A DNA stretch of 64,000 nucleotides from CAZENU01 sp965222125. GTDB taxonomy: Bacteria > Chloroflexota > Dehalococcoidia > Lucifugimonadales > CAZENU01. The position numbers and the translations under genes are program-made. The stretch's first letter is position 1. Each line of letters begins with the position of its first letter. The notes under the pieces were generated by a model. It was not told the origin of the DNA, made no database searches, and was given only the letters and a program-made list of their open reading frames with translations. Location: NCBI GenBank assembly GCA_965222125.1, contig CBDCTC010000005.1, positions 248,001 through 312,000 of the forward strand, written 5' to 3'. Shown in pieces: positions 1 through 8,461 of this stretch.

Positions 1-319
1 CCGACTCGACGCCGCCGGTGCCGTCCACGTGGCCCTGCACGACGTGACCGTCTAGGCGGCCGCCCGCGGGCACGGGCCGCTCCAGGTTGACGCGGTCGCC
101 GGCGCGAAGGCCGCCGAGGTTCGTGCGCCGAAGCGTCTCCGGGACGACGTCGACCGAGAAGCTCGTCTCGTCGAGCGACGTCACCGTGAGGCAGGCGCCG
201 TTCACGCTGATGCTGCCGCCGATCTTCAGGTCATCCGTGACGGTGGACGCGGCGACCGTCAGCCGGCCGCCGCCCCCTTCCCTCACGGCGCCTACCTCTT
301 CCACGATGCCCGTGAACAT
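1..319 (-). CDS. ribE: Riboflavin synthase alpha chain, 3' part beyond window
   Basis: Dismutates two 6,7-dimethyl-8-ribityllumazine molecules to riboflavin, the last step of riboflavin synthesis, in the cytoplasm. The protein opens MFTGIVEEVG, the usual family start, followed by SVNGACLTV and the GHVVQGHVDG motif that closes the first of the two lumazine-binding barrels. About 106 codons are visible before the window edge. GGAGG at 324-328 gives a good ribosome site. The start lies 12 nt after the ribD stop, so dcd, ribD and ribE are read leftward as one run. Only the C-terminal half is missing from view; nothing suggests truncation in the organism. Confidence 0.93.
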   Translation of the reverse strand, partial: MFTGIVEEVGAVREGGGGRLTVAASTVTDDLKIGGSISVNGACLTVTSLDETSFSVDVVPETLRRTNLGGLRAGDRVNLERPVPAGGRLDGHVVQGHVDGTGGVES

Positions 320-331
320 TGCGCCTCCAGT

Positions 332-1393
332 CTAGCAGTAGCCGATGATGGCCGTGTCGCGGCCGAAGCGGCGCACCCTCGTCTGCTCCAGCCTGAGGGC
401 GTCGGACATCGTCTCGGCACCGCGTCCGCCGACGGCCGTCTCGGCCTCGTCTCCGCCGACGATCGTCGGCGCGACGAACGCCACCACCTTGTCGACGAGG
501 CCCAGGTCGAACAGCGACCCGAGCAGCGTCTTGCCCCCCTCGACGAGAACGCTGGTAACCTCCCGCTCCGCGCCCAGGTAATCGAGGAGCCGCTCGAGGT
601 CGACTGCGCCTTCGGACGACGGCAGGGCGACCGTTTCGGCGCCGGCGACCGTGCGGCTCTCCGTCGCGGCGACGATGACCGGCCCCGGCTGGCTGAACAG
701 CCTGGCGCCGGTGGGCGTCCGCGCCGCGCTGTCGACCACGACGCGGAGGGGCTGACGCGCCATCGGTGCGCCCCGCCTGTCGCGGGCCGTCAGCAGCGGG
801 TCGTCCGCCAGGACGGTGCCCACGCCGACCATCACGGCGTCGGACGCGGCCCTGAGCTCGTGGACGTGCTGCCTGGCGCGCGCGCCGGTGATCCACTGCG
901 AGTGTCCCGACCGGGTCGCGATCTTGCCGTCGAGGCTCATCGCGAACTTGACCGTCACGAAGGGCCGCCCGGTCGTCACCCACTTCAGGTACGCCTCGAG
1001 GAGCGTCGAAGCCTCTGCGGCGCGCTCCCCGACGACGACCCTCACGCCCGCTTCCCGGAGCGCGGCGGCGCCGCCCCCGGCGACGGAGGGGTTCGGGTCG
1101 GCGATGGCGGCGTGCACCTCCGCTATGCCCGCGTCCAGGATGGCGTCGACGCACGGCGGCGTGCGGCCGTGGTGGTTGCACGGCTCCAGTGACACGTACA
1201 TGACGCCGCCCCTGGCCGCGTCGCCCGCCTGGTCCAAAGCGACGACCTCGGCGTGGCGTCCTCCGGGAGGCTCGCTGCGGCCCTCGCCGACGACCACGCC
1301 GCCGTTCGACACGACGGCGCCGACCGCGGGGTTCGGGCTCACGCCGCCCAGGGAGCGCCTGGCAAGGGACAGCGCGCGGCGAATTGAGGACAT
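332..1393 (-). CDS. ribD: Bifunctional riboflavin deaminase/reductase RibD
   Basis: A two-domain enzyme for steps 2 and 3 of riboflavin synthesis: deamination of the diaminopyrimidine, then NADPH reduction of the ribosyl side chain. The N-terminal deaminase domain has the zinc site HAE (residues 47-49) with C72 and C81 in PCNHHGRTPPC. The reductase domain starts near residue 140 with VKFAMSLDGKIAT and contains VEGGKTLLGSL near the end. At 353 aa it has normal family length. The start MSSIRRAL was chosen because it follows the dcd stop by 5 nt and places the deaminase motif at the usual distance. ribE follows directly downstream. Confidence 0.95.
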   Translation of the reverse strand: MSSIRRALSLARRSLGGVSPNPAVGAVVSNGGVVVGEGRSEPPGGRHAEVVALDQAGDAARGGVMYVSLEPCNHHGRTPPCVDAILDAGIAEVHAAIADPNPSVAGGGAAALREAGVRVVVGERAAEASTLLEAYLKWVTTGRPFVTVKFAMSLDGKIATRSGHSQWITGARARQHVHELRAASDAVMVGVGTVLADDPLLTARDRRGAPMARQPLRVVVDSAARTPTGARLFSQPGPVIVAATESRTVAGAETVALPSSEGAVDLERLLDYLGAEREVTSVLVEGGKTLLGSLFDLGLVDKVVAFVAPTIVGGDEAETAVGGRGAETMSDALRLEQTRVRRFGRDTAIIGYC

Positions 1394-1398
1394 GGCGC

Positions 1399-2250
1399 CT
1401 AGTCTTCCGGGGGCAGCAGAGCGGGGCCGGACGGCGGCCGGACTTCCTCGAACAGCCGCAACTGCGCCGGATCCGCGTACTTGGACAGCCCGGTTATCGC
1501 GTACAGCTTGGCGGCGTTCGCGGCGTTGGGCTCGTTTCTGCCGTATACCCAGTCTTCCACCGTCTTCCGCTCCACTCCTACCACACGGGCCAGCTTGGCT
1601 ACGCTGCCCGCGTACTCGCTCTCTTCCAGCCACCTGCGGAGCTCGGTCGTCCCGGCGGCGTACGACCGGCCCTGACGGCCGCTCGACTCGTAGTCGAGAT
1701 GGATCCGGCTCGGGGTCGGCCCGAGCTGCCCCTGGTACTTGCTGCCCAGGACTCCGCTGCCATACGGGTTCTCCGCGGGCGTGGTCAGGCGGAGGAATGA
1801 GATCTGCCCGATCTTCATCCCGTAGAAGATGGATATCCTGGCCCGCGCCACGTTGCTTATCTCCAACGTGAGCTGGCCCTTGAAGCCCGGATCGACGTAC
1901 CCCGCCGTCGCGTGGACCATCAGACCGAGTCGTCCCAGCGAGCTCTTGCCTTCGAGCCGGGCGACCACATCGGCTGGGAGCTCCACGTTCTCGATGGTGT
2001 TGGCGAGGATGAACTCCCCCGGCTCCAGAACGTACGGGGCGGGGTCGGGGATCTCGTCGGGCTTCGTTATTCCGTCCAGGTTCGTGCGGACGTCGACGAC
2101 GGAGTACTCTTCCGGGGCGAGGAACACCCTGATATGGCGGTCGATGCGGATGTCGACGCTCGCCGGCTGTATGCATCCCTCGCCAAGAGGGTCGACAACG
2201 ATGTGGCCCGAGGCCAGCGATTCTCTGATGCTACGGTCGCTCAGGACCAT
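1399..2250 (-). CDS. dcd: dCTP deaminase with C-terminal helix-turn-helix extension
   Basis: Residues 1-190 are a complete dCTP deaminase (dCTP to dUTP, pyrimidine nucleotide supply): EGKSSLGRLGL (100-110), HATAGYVDPGF (113-123), the expected catalytic Glu130 in LTLEISN, and the nucleotide-binding tail KYQGQLGPT (171-179). Ordinary Dcd ends near here. This protein continues for about 90 residues, and 202-256 look like a Cro/XRE-type helix-turn-helix (VAKLARVVGVERKTVEDWVYGRNEPNAANAAKLY, shown here only as the span 218-250). The start MVLSDRSIRE is where family members begin; an open frame runs further upstream to 2370 but is not conserved-looking. ribD follows 5 nt downstream. Confidence 0.88.
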   Translation of the reverse strand: MVLSDRSIRESLASGHIVVDPLGEGCIQPASVDIRIDRHIRVFLAPEEYSVVDVRTNLDGITKPDEIPDPAPYVLEPGEFILANTIENVELPADVVARLEGKSSLGRLGLMVHATAGYVDPGFKGQLTLEISNVARARISIFYGMKIGQISFLRLTTPAENPYGSGVLGSKYQGQLGPTPSRIHLDYESSGRQGRSYAAGTTELRRWLEESEYAGSVAKLARVVGVERKTVEDWVYGRNEPNAANAAKLYAITGLSKYADPAQLRLFEEVRPPSGPALLPPED

Positions 2251-2384
2251 GCGCGACGCTCTGGATAGCGGACTGGCTGCCCTGCGAACATGGCCGGATT
2301 GTAGCAGCGGCCCGTTTTCGGACGCAACGAAAACGGCGCGACTCGGCGGCTGTTCAGGGTTGATGCTCAAGCAACCCGTTCACC

Positions 2385-2429
2385 CCGAGTAGCGTCGATG
2401 CTTCATCGGCGCGTATCGAGGGGCGCGCC
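2385..2429. repeat. Dispersed palindromic repeat, copy 1
   Basis: CGAGTAGCG-stem-loop-GCGTATCGAGGGGCGC. The same frame (GAGTAGC, a variable hairpin, then GTATCGAAGGG) recurs at 12892-12937 (opposite orientation), 27009-27053 and 35930-35972, always between genes. It is a REP-like intergenic element; the stem sequence varies while pairing is kept. The rest of the gap between dcd and the acyltransferase gene shows nothing else. Confidence 0.7.
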
Positions 2430-2470
2430 CACGCTCCCACAAGCGTGAGCGGCTGCGGCGGAATGCGGTC

Positions 2471-3541
2471 CTACGCCGGCGCCTCCGGGGGGCGGGCGCG
2501 CGGGCCGTTCAGCATCGTTCCGATCCACGTGTAGCGCACGCCGAGCTGGTAGACGACCAGGAGTATCGCGACGGCCGCGGCGAAGATGAGGAGAAACTTC
2601 AGGTGAACGTTGATCGGCCATCCGCGTACGAGGAGCTGGGACGCGGCCACGAGCGGCAGGTGCCACAGGTATACCCAGTAGGACGCGTCCGACATGTATC
2701 GCACCCAGTAGCGCTCCTTGGAGGCGACCAGCTTGAACAGCCCGATCGTTCCGAAGCACATCAGCCACGCGTAGGCGGCCTGCATCACGGCCGAAACGGC
2801 CCGCGCGGAGTCCGGCAAGTTCTCGCCCACGGTCGTCAGCCCCACGGGGAAGGCCAGTAGCAGCGCCGGCAAGAGCGCGAACGACCATCGCCGGCGCATC
2901 AGAATGCCCCGCTGGTAGAGGAACGCCCCGACGATGAAGAACAGCGCGTAGTAGACCAGCACGACCGGGTGGGGAATCAGGTCGGCGGAGGTGTCGGGGC
3001 CGAAGGTCGGCTCACGCATGAGGAGCTGCGGCAGCAGGGAGAGCGGGACGGCCAGCCACCAGACTACGGGGTGGTCGAACTTCAGGCCCAACTTGGCCGC
3101 GCCGATGAACGCCGCCAGCAGCCACAACAGCATCCACAGGAACCACAGGTGGCTGAACCCTCCCAGCCACGCGAACAGCCACCAGATCGGCTGGAACTTG
3201 TCCCCGGACCAGATCAAGGCGTTCAGTGGGACGATCGTGAATGCGCCGATGGCAAGCGGCAGTCCGATGCGCTTCAGGCGGTGATTGGCCAGCTCGCGCA
3301 GTCCCCGCCGCTGCCAGAGCATGGCGGTGAAGAATCCGCTGAGCAGGAAGAAAACCGGCATGCGGAAGCCGTGGATCAACGCGAGCAGGTAGACGTAGGG
3401 GTTTTGCTCGATCGGCACGGACTTCGCCCATGGGTCCTGTCCGACCCAGCCGATGGGAATCAGGAACAGGAATGCGTGTAGGACGATTCCCAGCAGCATC
3501 GCGACGGCGCGGAGCGCGTCGAGCTCGTGGTATCTGGTCAT
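2471..3541 (-). CDS. Acyltransferase family 3 membrane protein
   Basis: A 356-aa polytopic membrane protein of the acyltransferase-3 (OafA/NodX-like) family, which moves acyl groups onto surface sugars or similar acceptors. It opens with RYHELDALRAVAMLLGIVLHAF, the family's first helix with the characteristic DALRA and the conserved His at the end of helix 1, followed by about ten hydrophobic segments including FFLLSGFFTAML and SDASYWVYLWHLPLV, the typical C-terminal motif. The start MTRYHELD was preferred over an in-frame extension to 3622, which is low-complexity and overlaps an inverted repeat. The actual acceptor cannot be told from the sequence. Confidence 0.85.
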   Translation of the reverse strand: MTRYHELDALRAVAMLLGIVLHAFLFLIPIGWVGQDPWAKSVPIEQNPYVYLLALIHGFRMPVFFLLSGFFTAMLWQRRGLRELANHRLKRIGLPLAIGAFTIVPLNALIWSGDKFQPIWWLFAWLGGFSHLWFLWMLLWLLAAFIGAAKLGLKFDHPVVWWLAVPLSLLPQLLMREPTFGPDTSADLIPHPVVLVYYALFFIVGAFLYQRGILMRRRWSFALLPALLLAFPVGLTTVGENLPDSARAVSAVMQAAYAWLMCFGTIGLFKLVASKERYWVRYMSDASYWVYLWHLPLVAASQLLVRGWPINVHLKFLLIFAAAVAILLVVYQLGVRYTWIGTMLNGPRARPPEAPA

Positions 3542-3584
3542 TCTGGCGTCGCGCAATCCCTCTCGCTGCGTGAGTCCGCCGCGC

Positions 3585-3637
3585 TGCGTAGCCCGGCCGG
3601 GAGCGGCCGTCAGCCGGCTCACGGCCGGGCTACGCAG
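3585..3637. terminator. 16-bp perfect inverted repeat between two leftward genes
   Basis: CTGCGTAGCCCGGCCG at 3585-3600 and its exact complement at 3622-3637 enclose a 21-nt loop. It begins 2 nt past the stop of the SIMPL lipoprotein gene, so it could end that transcript, although no T-run follows. It may instead be a mobile palindrome of the kind scattered elsewhere in the window. Confidence 0.55.
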
Positions 3638-3638
3638 G

Positions 3639-4451
3639 CTATTCGACGGCGAACGCCGCCTGTATGGTCATCCGCAGCGTGAGCTCTCCGCCGCTGACCG
3701 AGGTCGTGGCCCGCGCCGCTTCGGCGAACGCGAGCTCGGCGCGGGCCACCAGGGGGGGCGGGGACGCGCCGCCGGTCTCCGTCAGGTAGAACAGGTCGCC
3801 GAGGCTCGCGCCGATCAGATCGGCGTAGTGCTGGGCCTTGTCCGTCGCGTTCTTGACGGCCGCCTCGCGCAGGTCCGCCATGAACGGCGTCGGGTCCTCC
3901 ACCGTGAAGTTTATTCCGTCGATCCGCGTCGCGTCCCCGCCGGCTTCCGCGACGTCGTCGATGATGTCGCCCACGTTGTCCAGGTCCCGCATCTTGATCG
4001 TCGCCGAATTGGAAACCCGGTAGCCGGCGAGAGTCTGAACGCCCTCGACGTAGTCGTACCGGGGCCAGATGTTGAACGAGGCGGTCTGGATATCGGCGTC
4101 GGTGAGGCCGCGGCGTTTGACGGCCGCTATCACGGTGTCCATCGCGGCGGCGGCCTCGTTGCGCGCCTCGGACACCGTCTCCGCCTGGACTTCCACGCCG
4201 ACGTTCAGCAGGGCCAGGTCGGGTTCGAGGTCGATGGTCCCCTCGCCGGCGACCCAGATCCCGGTCGGGGAAGCGGCGGACTGCGCGGCCGGCGCCGCTG
4301 GGCTGGGGGTGTCCGTAGCCGGGCTCGTGGAGTCGACTACCGCCGTGGTGGGCGATGGCGCGGGCGCTGCGTCGTCCGAGTCGCGGCAGGCGAGAGTCGC
4401 GGCCGCGGTCAGGACGAGCACCAATAGAAGAATCCTGCCTACGCTGTTCAT
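3639..4451 (-). CDS. SIMPL-domain (DUF541) lipoprotein
   Basis: A 270-aa exported protein of the SIMPL family (relatives of BP26/OMP28 and YggE). The signal peptide ends in a lipobox, TLAC with Cys22, so the protein should be lipid-anchored on the outer face of the membrane. A Pro/Ala/Thr linker runs to about residue 65. The domain then begins GIWVAGEGTIDLEPDLALLNVGV and includes IQTASFNIWPRY and GYRVSNSATIKM, hallmarks of the family. The biochemical role of the family is poorly defined; some members bind cell-wall or stress-related ligands. It is transcribed leftward with the acyltransferase downstream. Confidence 0.88.
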   Translation of the reverse strand: MNSVGRILLLVLVLTAAATLACRDSDDAAPAPSPTTAVVDSTSPATDTPSPAAPAAQSAASPTGIWVAGEGTIDLEPDLALLNVGVEVQAETVSEARNEAAAAMDTVIAAVKRRGLTDADIQTASFNIWPRYDYVEGVQTLAGYRVSNSATIKMRDLDNVGDIIDDVAEAGGDATRIDGINFTVEDPTPFMADLREAAVKNATDKAQHYADLIGASLGDLFYLTETGGASPPPLVARAELAFAEAARATTSVSGGELTLRMTIQAAFAVE

Positions 4452-4529
4452 TTCATTGCCTCCAATTCGTATCCGAGTGGTTGCGATAGACTTCCCATGA
4501 GTAACCAGGCTTAGGGACGGTCCCTGCGA

Positions 4530-5480
4530 CTAGACGCGTCTGCGCCGCCGGCGAGCGCGCCAGACGGTGGCCGCACACAGCGCCAGGAAGCAGACCGCCG
4601 CCACGATCTGGAGCTCCAGGAGCGGGACGCCGATTCCGCCATCGTCATCGTCACCGTCACCGTCGCTGTCGTCCCACGTCGGTATCGGTGCCGGCGTGGT
4701 CGCCGATTCGTCCGGGGCTTCGGCCTGCTCCTGGGCCCCCGCAGCTTGGAGAGCGGTCTCGGGCTCGGGCGACGGCTGAGCGGCTGCCAGGAAGCTGGCC
4801 TTCATGGCCCCGGCGGGCGCGTCCGCCGCAGCCGGAGTCGTCGACTCTGGGACCGGCATCCCGGCCGGCCCCGACTTGGCGACGGCGGCAGGAGCGGACG
4901 GAGGCTCCGGAGTCGCGGCCTCTGTCTCGGTGCTCCTTGATTGCGCCGCCGCCGCGGGCGCGGCCGGGCCGGCGACCACTGACGTTGGGGTCGCGGCCGC
5001 TGCGTCGGCCATTCTGAGTTGGGCTGCCTGGCGTGGTGCTGCCGCTTGCGCGGCTTCCGGGGCGGGCGTCGCAGCGTCCATGGCCGCACGTGCCGACGGA
5101 GCGTCGAACTGCACCCCAGTCTCCGCCTCGTCCGATCCTCCGGACTGAATCAGCGTGCCCGTGAAGTCGCCGGCGAGCAGCACCACGAGCAGCAGGCCCG
5201 CGACGGATGTCGCGAGCCGAGGCGCCCAGACGCCGAGGCTGGCACGCGGCTCCTCCTCGGGCAGCCTGGTCAGCTCGAACGACCGAGGAAGCTCCAGCTC
5301 GGGCAGCGCGCGGACCAGCTCGCCGGTCGCGGTGAGCGAGTCGAGCTCGTCTCGGCACTCCGGGCACGCCGCGGCGTGCTCCTCCACTCGCCTCGCGTCC
5401 GCGGCGCTCACCTCGCCGTCGACGTAGGACGACAGAAGCGCCCTGATCCTCCAGTGTCCTATGCGAAAGGGAAATTCCAT
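4530..5480 (-). CDS. Anti-sigma factor with zinc-finger (zf-HC2) domain
   Basis: A 316-aa membrane protein partnering the ECF sigma factor just upstream. The N-terminal cytoplasmic domain has the ZAS/zf-HC2 motif HAAACPECRDEL (H-x3-C-x2-C, residues 30-41), which holds a sigma factor inactive. A transmembrane helix follows (VAGLLLVVLLAGDF), then about 160 residues of Ala/Pro/Glu-rich low-complexity sequence and a second hydrophobic segment at the extreme C terminus followed by an Arg tail. The start lies 7 nt after the sigma-factor stop, as in most sigma/anti-sigma operons. The second membrane segment, which loops the low-complexity region outside, is less usual. Confidence 0.85.
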   Translation of the reverse strand: MEFPFRIGHWRIRALLSSYVDGEVSAADARRVEEHAAACPECRDELDSLTATGELVRALPELELPRSFELTRLPEEEPRASLGVWAPRLATSVAGLLLVVLLAGDFTGTLIQSGGSDEAETGVQFDAPSARAAMDAATPAPEAAQAAAPRQAAQLRMADAAAATPTSVVAGPAAPAAAAQSRSTETEAATPEPPSAPAAVAKSGPAGMPVPESTTPAAADAPAGAMKASFLAAAQPSPEPETALQAAGAQEQAEAPDESATTPAPIPTWDDSDGDGDDDDGGIGVPLLELQIVAAVCFLALCAATVWRARRRRRRV

Positions 5481-5487
5481 CAGACCG

Positions 5488-6084
5488 TCACTCTTCTTGT
5501 CTCTCTTGACGGAATTTGTCGGGCAATAGTTCCCTGTGCTCCATCAAGGCGTCCCGCACCGCGGCCCTGGCGCGGCTCAACCGCGACTTCACGGTCCCCA
5601 TCGAGACGTCCATCGCCTCGGCGGCCTCCTCGTAGCTGAGACCCTGGACGTCGACCAGCATGATCGTGTTCCGCTGATCGAACGGCAGCCCGAGAATCGC
5701 CCGCTGGACGTGGTCGTGAAGCTCGCGGCTGATCGCCTGCTGCTCGGGTGACGGGTCCTGGGATGGGACGTGAAAGCCCGGGCTCTCCATCGCCTCGTCG
5801 AGAGACTGCTCCGGCCGTCTCTTTGCCGAGCGGAGCCGGTCGTAGCACTGGTTGGAGGCGATGCGGAGCAGCCATGCACGCAGGCCGCCGCCCCTGAATC
5901 GGGCCAACGCCTTGTACGCGGAGACGAACGTGTCCTGCGCGACGTCCTCGGCCGCCGTCCTGTCGCCGAGGATGCGCGCCGCGAGGTTGTATACCCGGAG
6001 CTGGTAGCGCCGGACGATCTGGTTGAACGCTTCCAGGTCACCGTCCCTGCTGCGCTCGACCAGCGTGGCGTCTTCTATTTCCAT
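5488..6084 (-). CDS. ECF (sigma-70 region 2/4) RNA polymerase sigma factor
   Basis: A 198-aa extracytoplasmic-function sigma factor. Region 2 includes AFNQIVRRYQLRVYNLAARILGD and the core-binding AEDVAQDTFVSAYKAL; region 4 ends LSYEEAAEAMDVSMGTVKSRLSRARAAVRD, the -35 recognition helix-turn-helix. It resembles the RpoE/SigW type. The anti-sigma gene follows after 7 nt. It is divergent from lepB, whose product acts in the same envelope compartment. No promoter of its own is clear enough to call. Confidence 0.93.
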   Translation of the reverse strand: MEIEDATLVERSRDGDLEAFNQIVRRYQLRVYNLAARILGDRTAAEDVAQDTFVSAYKALARFRGGGLRAWLLRIASNQCYDRLRSAKRRPEQSLDEAMESPGFHVPSQDPSPEQQAISRELHDHVQRAILGLPFDQRNTIMLVDVQGLSYEEAAEAMDVSMGTVKSRLSRARAAVRDALMEHRELLPDKFRQERQEE

Positions 6085-6168
6085 CTCGATGGCGGAATCT
6101 CCGTACCGGCGGCTAGTCTACAACACCGCACCGGTCCCGTACGCGGGTCGGCCGGCGGCGTATCGTTC

Positions 6169-6174
6169 TATAAT
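6169..6174 (+). promoter_or_regulatory. Perfect -10 hexamer for lepB
   Basis: TATAAT 43 nt upstream of the lepB start. No good -35 is visible 16-18 nt upstream (the sequence there is GC-rich), so activation or an unusual spacer may apply. Confidence 0.5.
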
Positions 6175-6216
6175 TGGTAGTGTGCGCACGAGCGACCGGA
6201 GGCAGTCGTCGATCCG

Positions 6217-6807
6217 ATGAGAGCCCTCATCCGCGAGCTGTTCGAGACAACACTGCTGGCGCTGCTGATATTTCTGCTGCTCCACGTGAGCATCGGGAAT
6301 CGGCGTGTCGACGGCCCCAGCATGAACCCGACGCTCGTGCACGGACAACGCGTCATGGTCAACAAGCTCAGCTACCTGAGCTTCAGCTCGGACGGTCCTG
6401 TCGGCCGGCTGCCCTTCGTCGACGCCGGGGACGAGGAGCGGTTGTACGCGTTCGAGCAGCCGGAGAGGGGGGACGTCGTCGTCTTCCGGTCTCTCTACGA
6501 AGACGACCGGGACCTGGTGAAACGGGTCATCGCGGTGCCCGGTGAGACGGTCGAAATAAAGCGAGGGGTCGTCTTCGTAGACGGCGTGGAGCTGGACGAG
6601 CCATACGTCATAGGGCGGGACCGGTGGGACATGCCGCCGCTCTCCGTGCCGGCCGGCGCCTACTTCGTCCTTGGTGACAACCGGCAGGCCAGCAACGACT
6701 CCCGTAGCTTCGGCGTCGTGCCTGGCGAAAACATCGTTGGGCGGGCGTGGCTCTCCCTCTGGCCGCCCGACCAGCTTGGCATACTCAGGGTTCTGCCATT
6801 GCCGTAG
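6217..6807 (+). CDS. lepB: Signal peptidase I
   Basis: Cleaves signal peptides of exported proteins at the outer face of the cytoplasmic membrane. One N-terminal helix (residues 8-26), then the catalytic Ser35 in DGPSMNPT and general-base Lys102 in DLVKRVIAVPGE, followed by the box E motif LGDNRQASNDSR. At 196 aa it is the short Gram-positive-type enzyme. GGAGG lies 13 nt before the ATG, rather far, but no better start exists downstream of the -10 at 6169. It is followed by a likely separate amidohydrolase gene. Confidence 0.93.
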   Translation: MRALIRELFETTLLALLIFLLLHVSIGNRRVDGPSMNPTLVHGQRVMVNKLSYLSFSSDGPVGRLPFVDAGDEERLYAFEQPERGDVVVFRSLYEDDRDLVKRVIAVPGETVEIKRGVVFVDGVELDEPYVIGRDRWDMPPLSVPAGAYFVLGDNRQASNDSRSFGVVPGENIVGRAWLSLWPPDQLGILRVLPLP

Positions 6808-6862
6808 ACGGAGGGCCCACTGCGACCGCCAGCGGCGGAGAACCCTTCGGAGGAACATCCAT

Positions 6863-7645
6863 ATGATGATCGTAGACAGCCATTGCCATGCCGGGACGAG
6901 CTGGTTCGAGCCGATCGAGCTGCTCGTCTCCCAGATGGACTCGAACGACGTCGACAGGGGCGTGCTGATCCAGCATCGGGGCATGTACGACAACGACTAC
7001 CTGCTGGAGTCGGCGGAGCGCTTCCCCGGCAGATTCTCGGTCGTCGCGATAGTCGACACGGTCGCGCCCGACGCGCCCGCGGCGCTGGAGAGATGGGCGA
7101 GCCGCGGCGCCGTGGGTGTTCGCCTGGCTCCCACCGCCCGTTCGCCCGGGCCGGACCCGCTGGCGATATGGCGCAAGGCCGCCGAGCTCGGGCTGACCGT
7201 CAGCAGCCTCGGCGCCCTCGACGAGTTCGCCTCCGAGGAGTTCGCGGCGCTCGTCTCGGCGCTGCCGGACCTGCCGATCGTCATCGAGCACCTGGCGGGG
7301 GCCACTCCAGAGGACGAGCCGCCCTACACCGCGTTCGAGAAGGCGCTGGCTCTGGCAAACGTGCCCAACACCTATGTCAAGGTCGGCGGCCTCGGCGAGT
7401 TCGCCGCGCGGCCGGCGACGCTCCGGAACGAGCCCTGGTTCGAGAACGTCCCGCCTCTGGTCGAGATGGCATACGACGCCTTCGGCCCCCGGCGCATGAT
7501 GTGGGGAAGCGACTATCCGCCCGTGGGCGGCCGCGAGGGCTACCGCAACGCTCTTCGCGGAATAGCGGAGCACCCAGCCCTTCGGAACGACGAGGACCGG
7601 GAGTGGGTTATGGGCCGCACGGCCTCCGAGGTGTTCTTTCGCTAG
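6863..7645 (+). CDS. Amidohydrolase-2 family metal-dependent hydrolase
   Basis: A 260-aa TIM-barrel hydrolase of the amidohydrolase-2 (ACMSD-like) family. It starts MMIVDSHCHAG with the HxH metal motif at strand 1, has IVIEHLAG near the middle (metal His) and ends RRMMWGSDYPPVGG, the family's C-terminal Asp motif. CGGAGGAAC precedes the ATG by 8 nt; an open frame extends upstream but is lepB read in another frame. Substrate unknown: relatives act on decarboxylation or C-O/C-N hydrolysis of small cyclic or lactone compounds. Four amidohydrolases of this family occur in the window. Confidence 0.85.
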   Translation: MMIVDSHCHAGTSWFEPIELLVSQMDSNDVDRGVLIQHRGMYDNDYLLESAERFPGRFSVVAIVDTVAPDAPAALERWASRGAVGVRLAPTARSPGPDPLAIWRKAAELGLTVSSLGALDEFASEEFAALVSALPDLPIVIEHLAGATPEDEPPYTAFEKALALANVPNTYVKVGGLGEFAARPATLRNEPWFENVPPLVEMAYDAFGPRRMMWGSDYPPVGGREGYRNALRGIAEHPALRNDEDREWVMGRTASEVFFR

Positions 7646-7722
7646 CCGCCAACCGCCCGTGAGTCGGCGGCGGCCTTTGCCCTGAGCCTGTAAAGCCCGT
7701 GCGCGGCCCGTCAGGGGACGGC

Positions 7723-8457
7723 CTACGGCAGCTCCAGGCCGTGCCGCTCCAGGAGCTCCCGGTCGGCGAGGATGTCCGCCGTGTGGCCGCTTGCTACGAC
7801 CCTCCCGCCGTCCATGATGAACAGACGCGGGAAGACCTCTTTGACCATGTGCATGTCGTGCGTGGTGATGAGCACGGTCTTGTCCAGGCCGTCCAGCAGC
7901 CGGATCAGGCCCCGGCGCGAGCGGGGGTCTAGGCCGGCGGACGGCTCGTCCAGGACGAGAATCTCCGGGCTCATGGAGAGCACGGTCGCGATGGCGGCGC
8001 GCTTTTTCTCGCCGCCGCTCAGGTTGAAGGGCAGCCGATCCTCGTAGCCGCTCAGCCCCACGCTCTCCAGGGCGAGCTTGACCCGGCGGTCGATGTCGTC
8101 GGGCGGCAGGCCCATGTACAGAGGCCCGAACGCCACGTCCTCGTAGATCGTGGGGGAGAAGAGCTGGTCGTCCGGGTCCTGGAAGACGAGGCCGACCATC
8201 GCGCGAAGCTCCTTGACCGATCTGCCGTTGCTTCCGTCCACGCGGTGGCTCATCACCGAGAGATGCCCCTCGCCTCGGAGGATGCCGTTGAGGTGCAGCA
8301 GGAAGGTCGACTTGCCGGCGCCGTTGGGGCCGATGATGGCGACCTTCTCGCCCCTGTACACCGTCAGATCGACGCCGCTGAGCGCCTCCCTGCCGTCCGG
8401 GTAGGCGTACGTGAGGCCGCGAGCCTCGACAACGGCGGTATTCTCGGTTGGTTCCAT
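7723..8457 (-). CDS. cbiO: Energy-coupling-factor ATPase for Co/Ni uptake (CbiO)
   Basis: A 244-aa ABC ATPase that powers the CbiMQ-type cobalt/nickel importer from the cytoplasm. Walker A GPNGAGKST (40-48), Q-loop VFQDPDDQLFSPTI, signature NLSGGEKKR, Walker B ILVLDEPSAGLD and the H-loop TTHDMHMV are all intact. The FQDPDDQLF sequence is typical of ECF ATPases. Last gene of the leftward operon Fur-family-cbiM-PDGLE-cbiQ-cbiO, 4 nt downstream of cbiQ. Confidence 0.92.
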   Translation of the reverse strand: MEPTENTAVVEARGLTYAYPDGREALSGVDLTVYRGEKVAIIGPNGAGKSTFLLHLNGILRGEGHLSVMSHRVDGSNGRSVKELRAMVGLVFQDPDDQLFSPTIYEDVAFGPLYMGLPPDDIDRRVKLALESVGLSGYEDRLPFNLSGGEKKRAAIATVLSMSPEILVLDEPSAGLDPRSRRGLIRLLDGLDKTVLITTHDMHMVKEVFPRLFIMDGGRVVASGHTADILADRELLERHGLELP

Positions 8458-8461
8458 CGTG

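Noticed and set aside
87..335. Long overlapping frames on the opposite strands of ribE, ribD and many other genes
   Set aside because: GC-rich DNA gives long shadow frames; they lack start context, family motifs or sensible composition.
1..2470. An FMN riboswitch for the riboflavin genes
   Set aside because: The region upstream of dcd shows a palindromic repeat but none of the conserved RFN-element segments.
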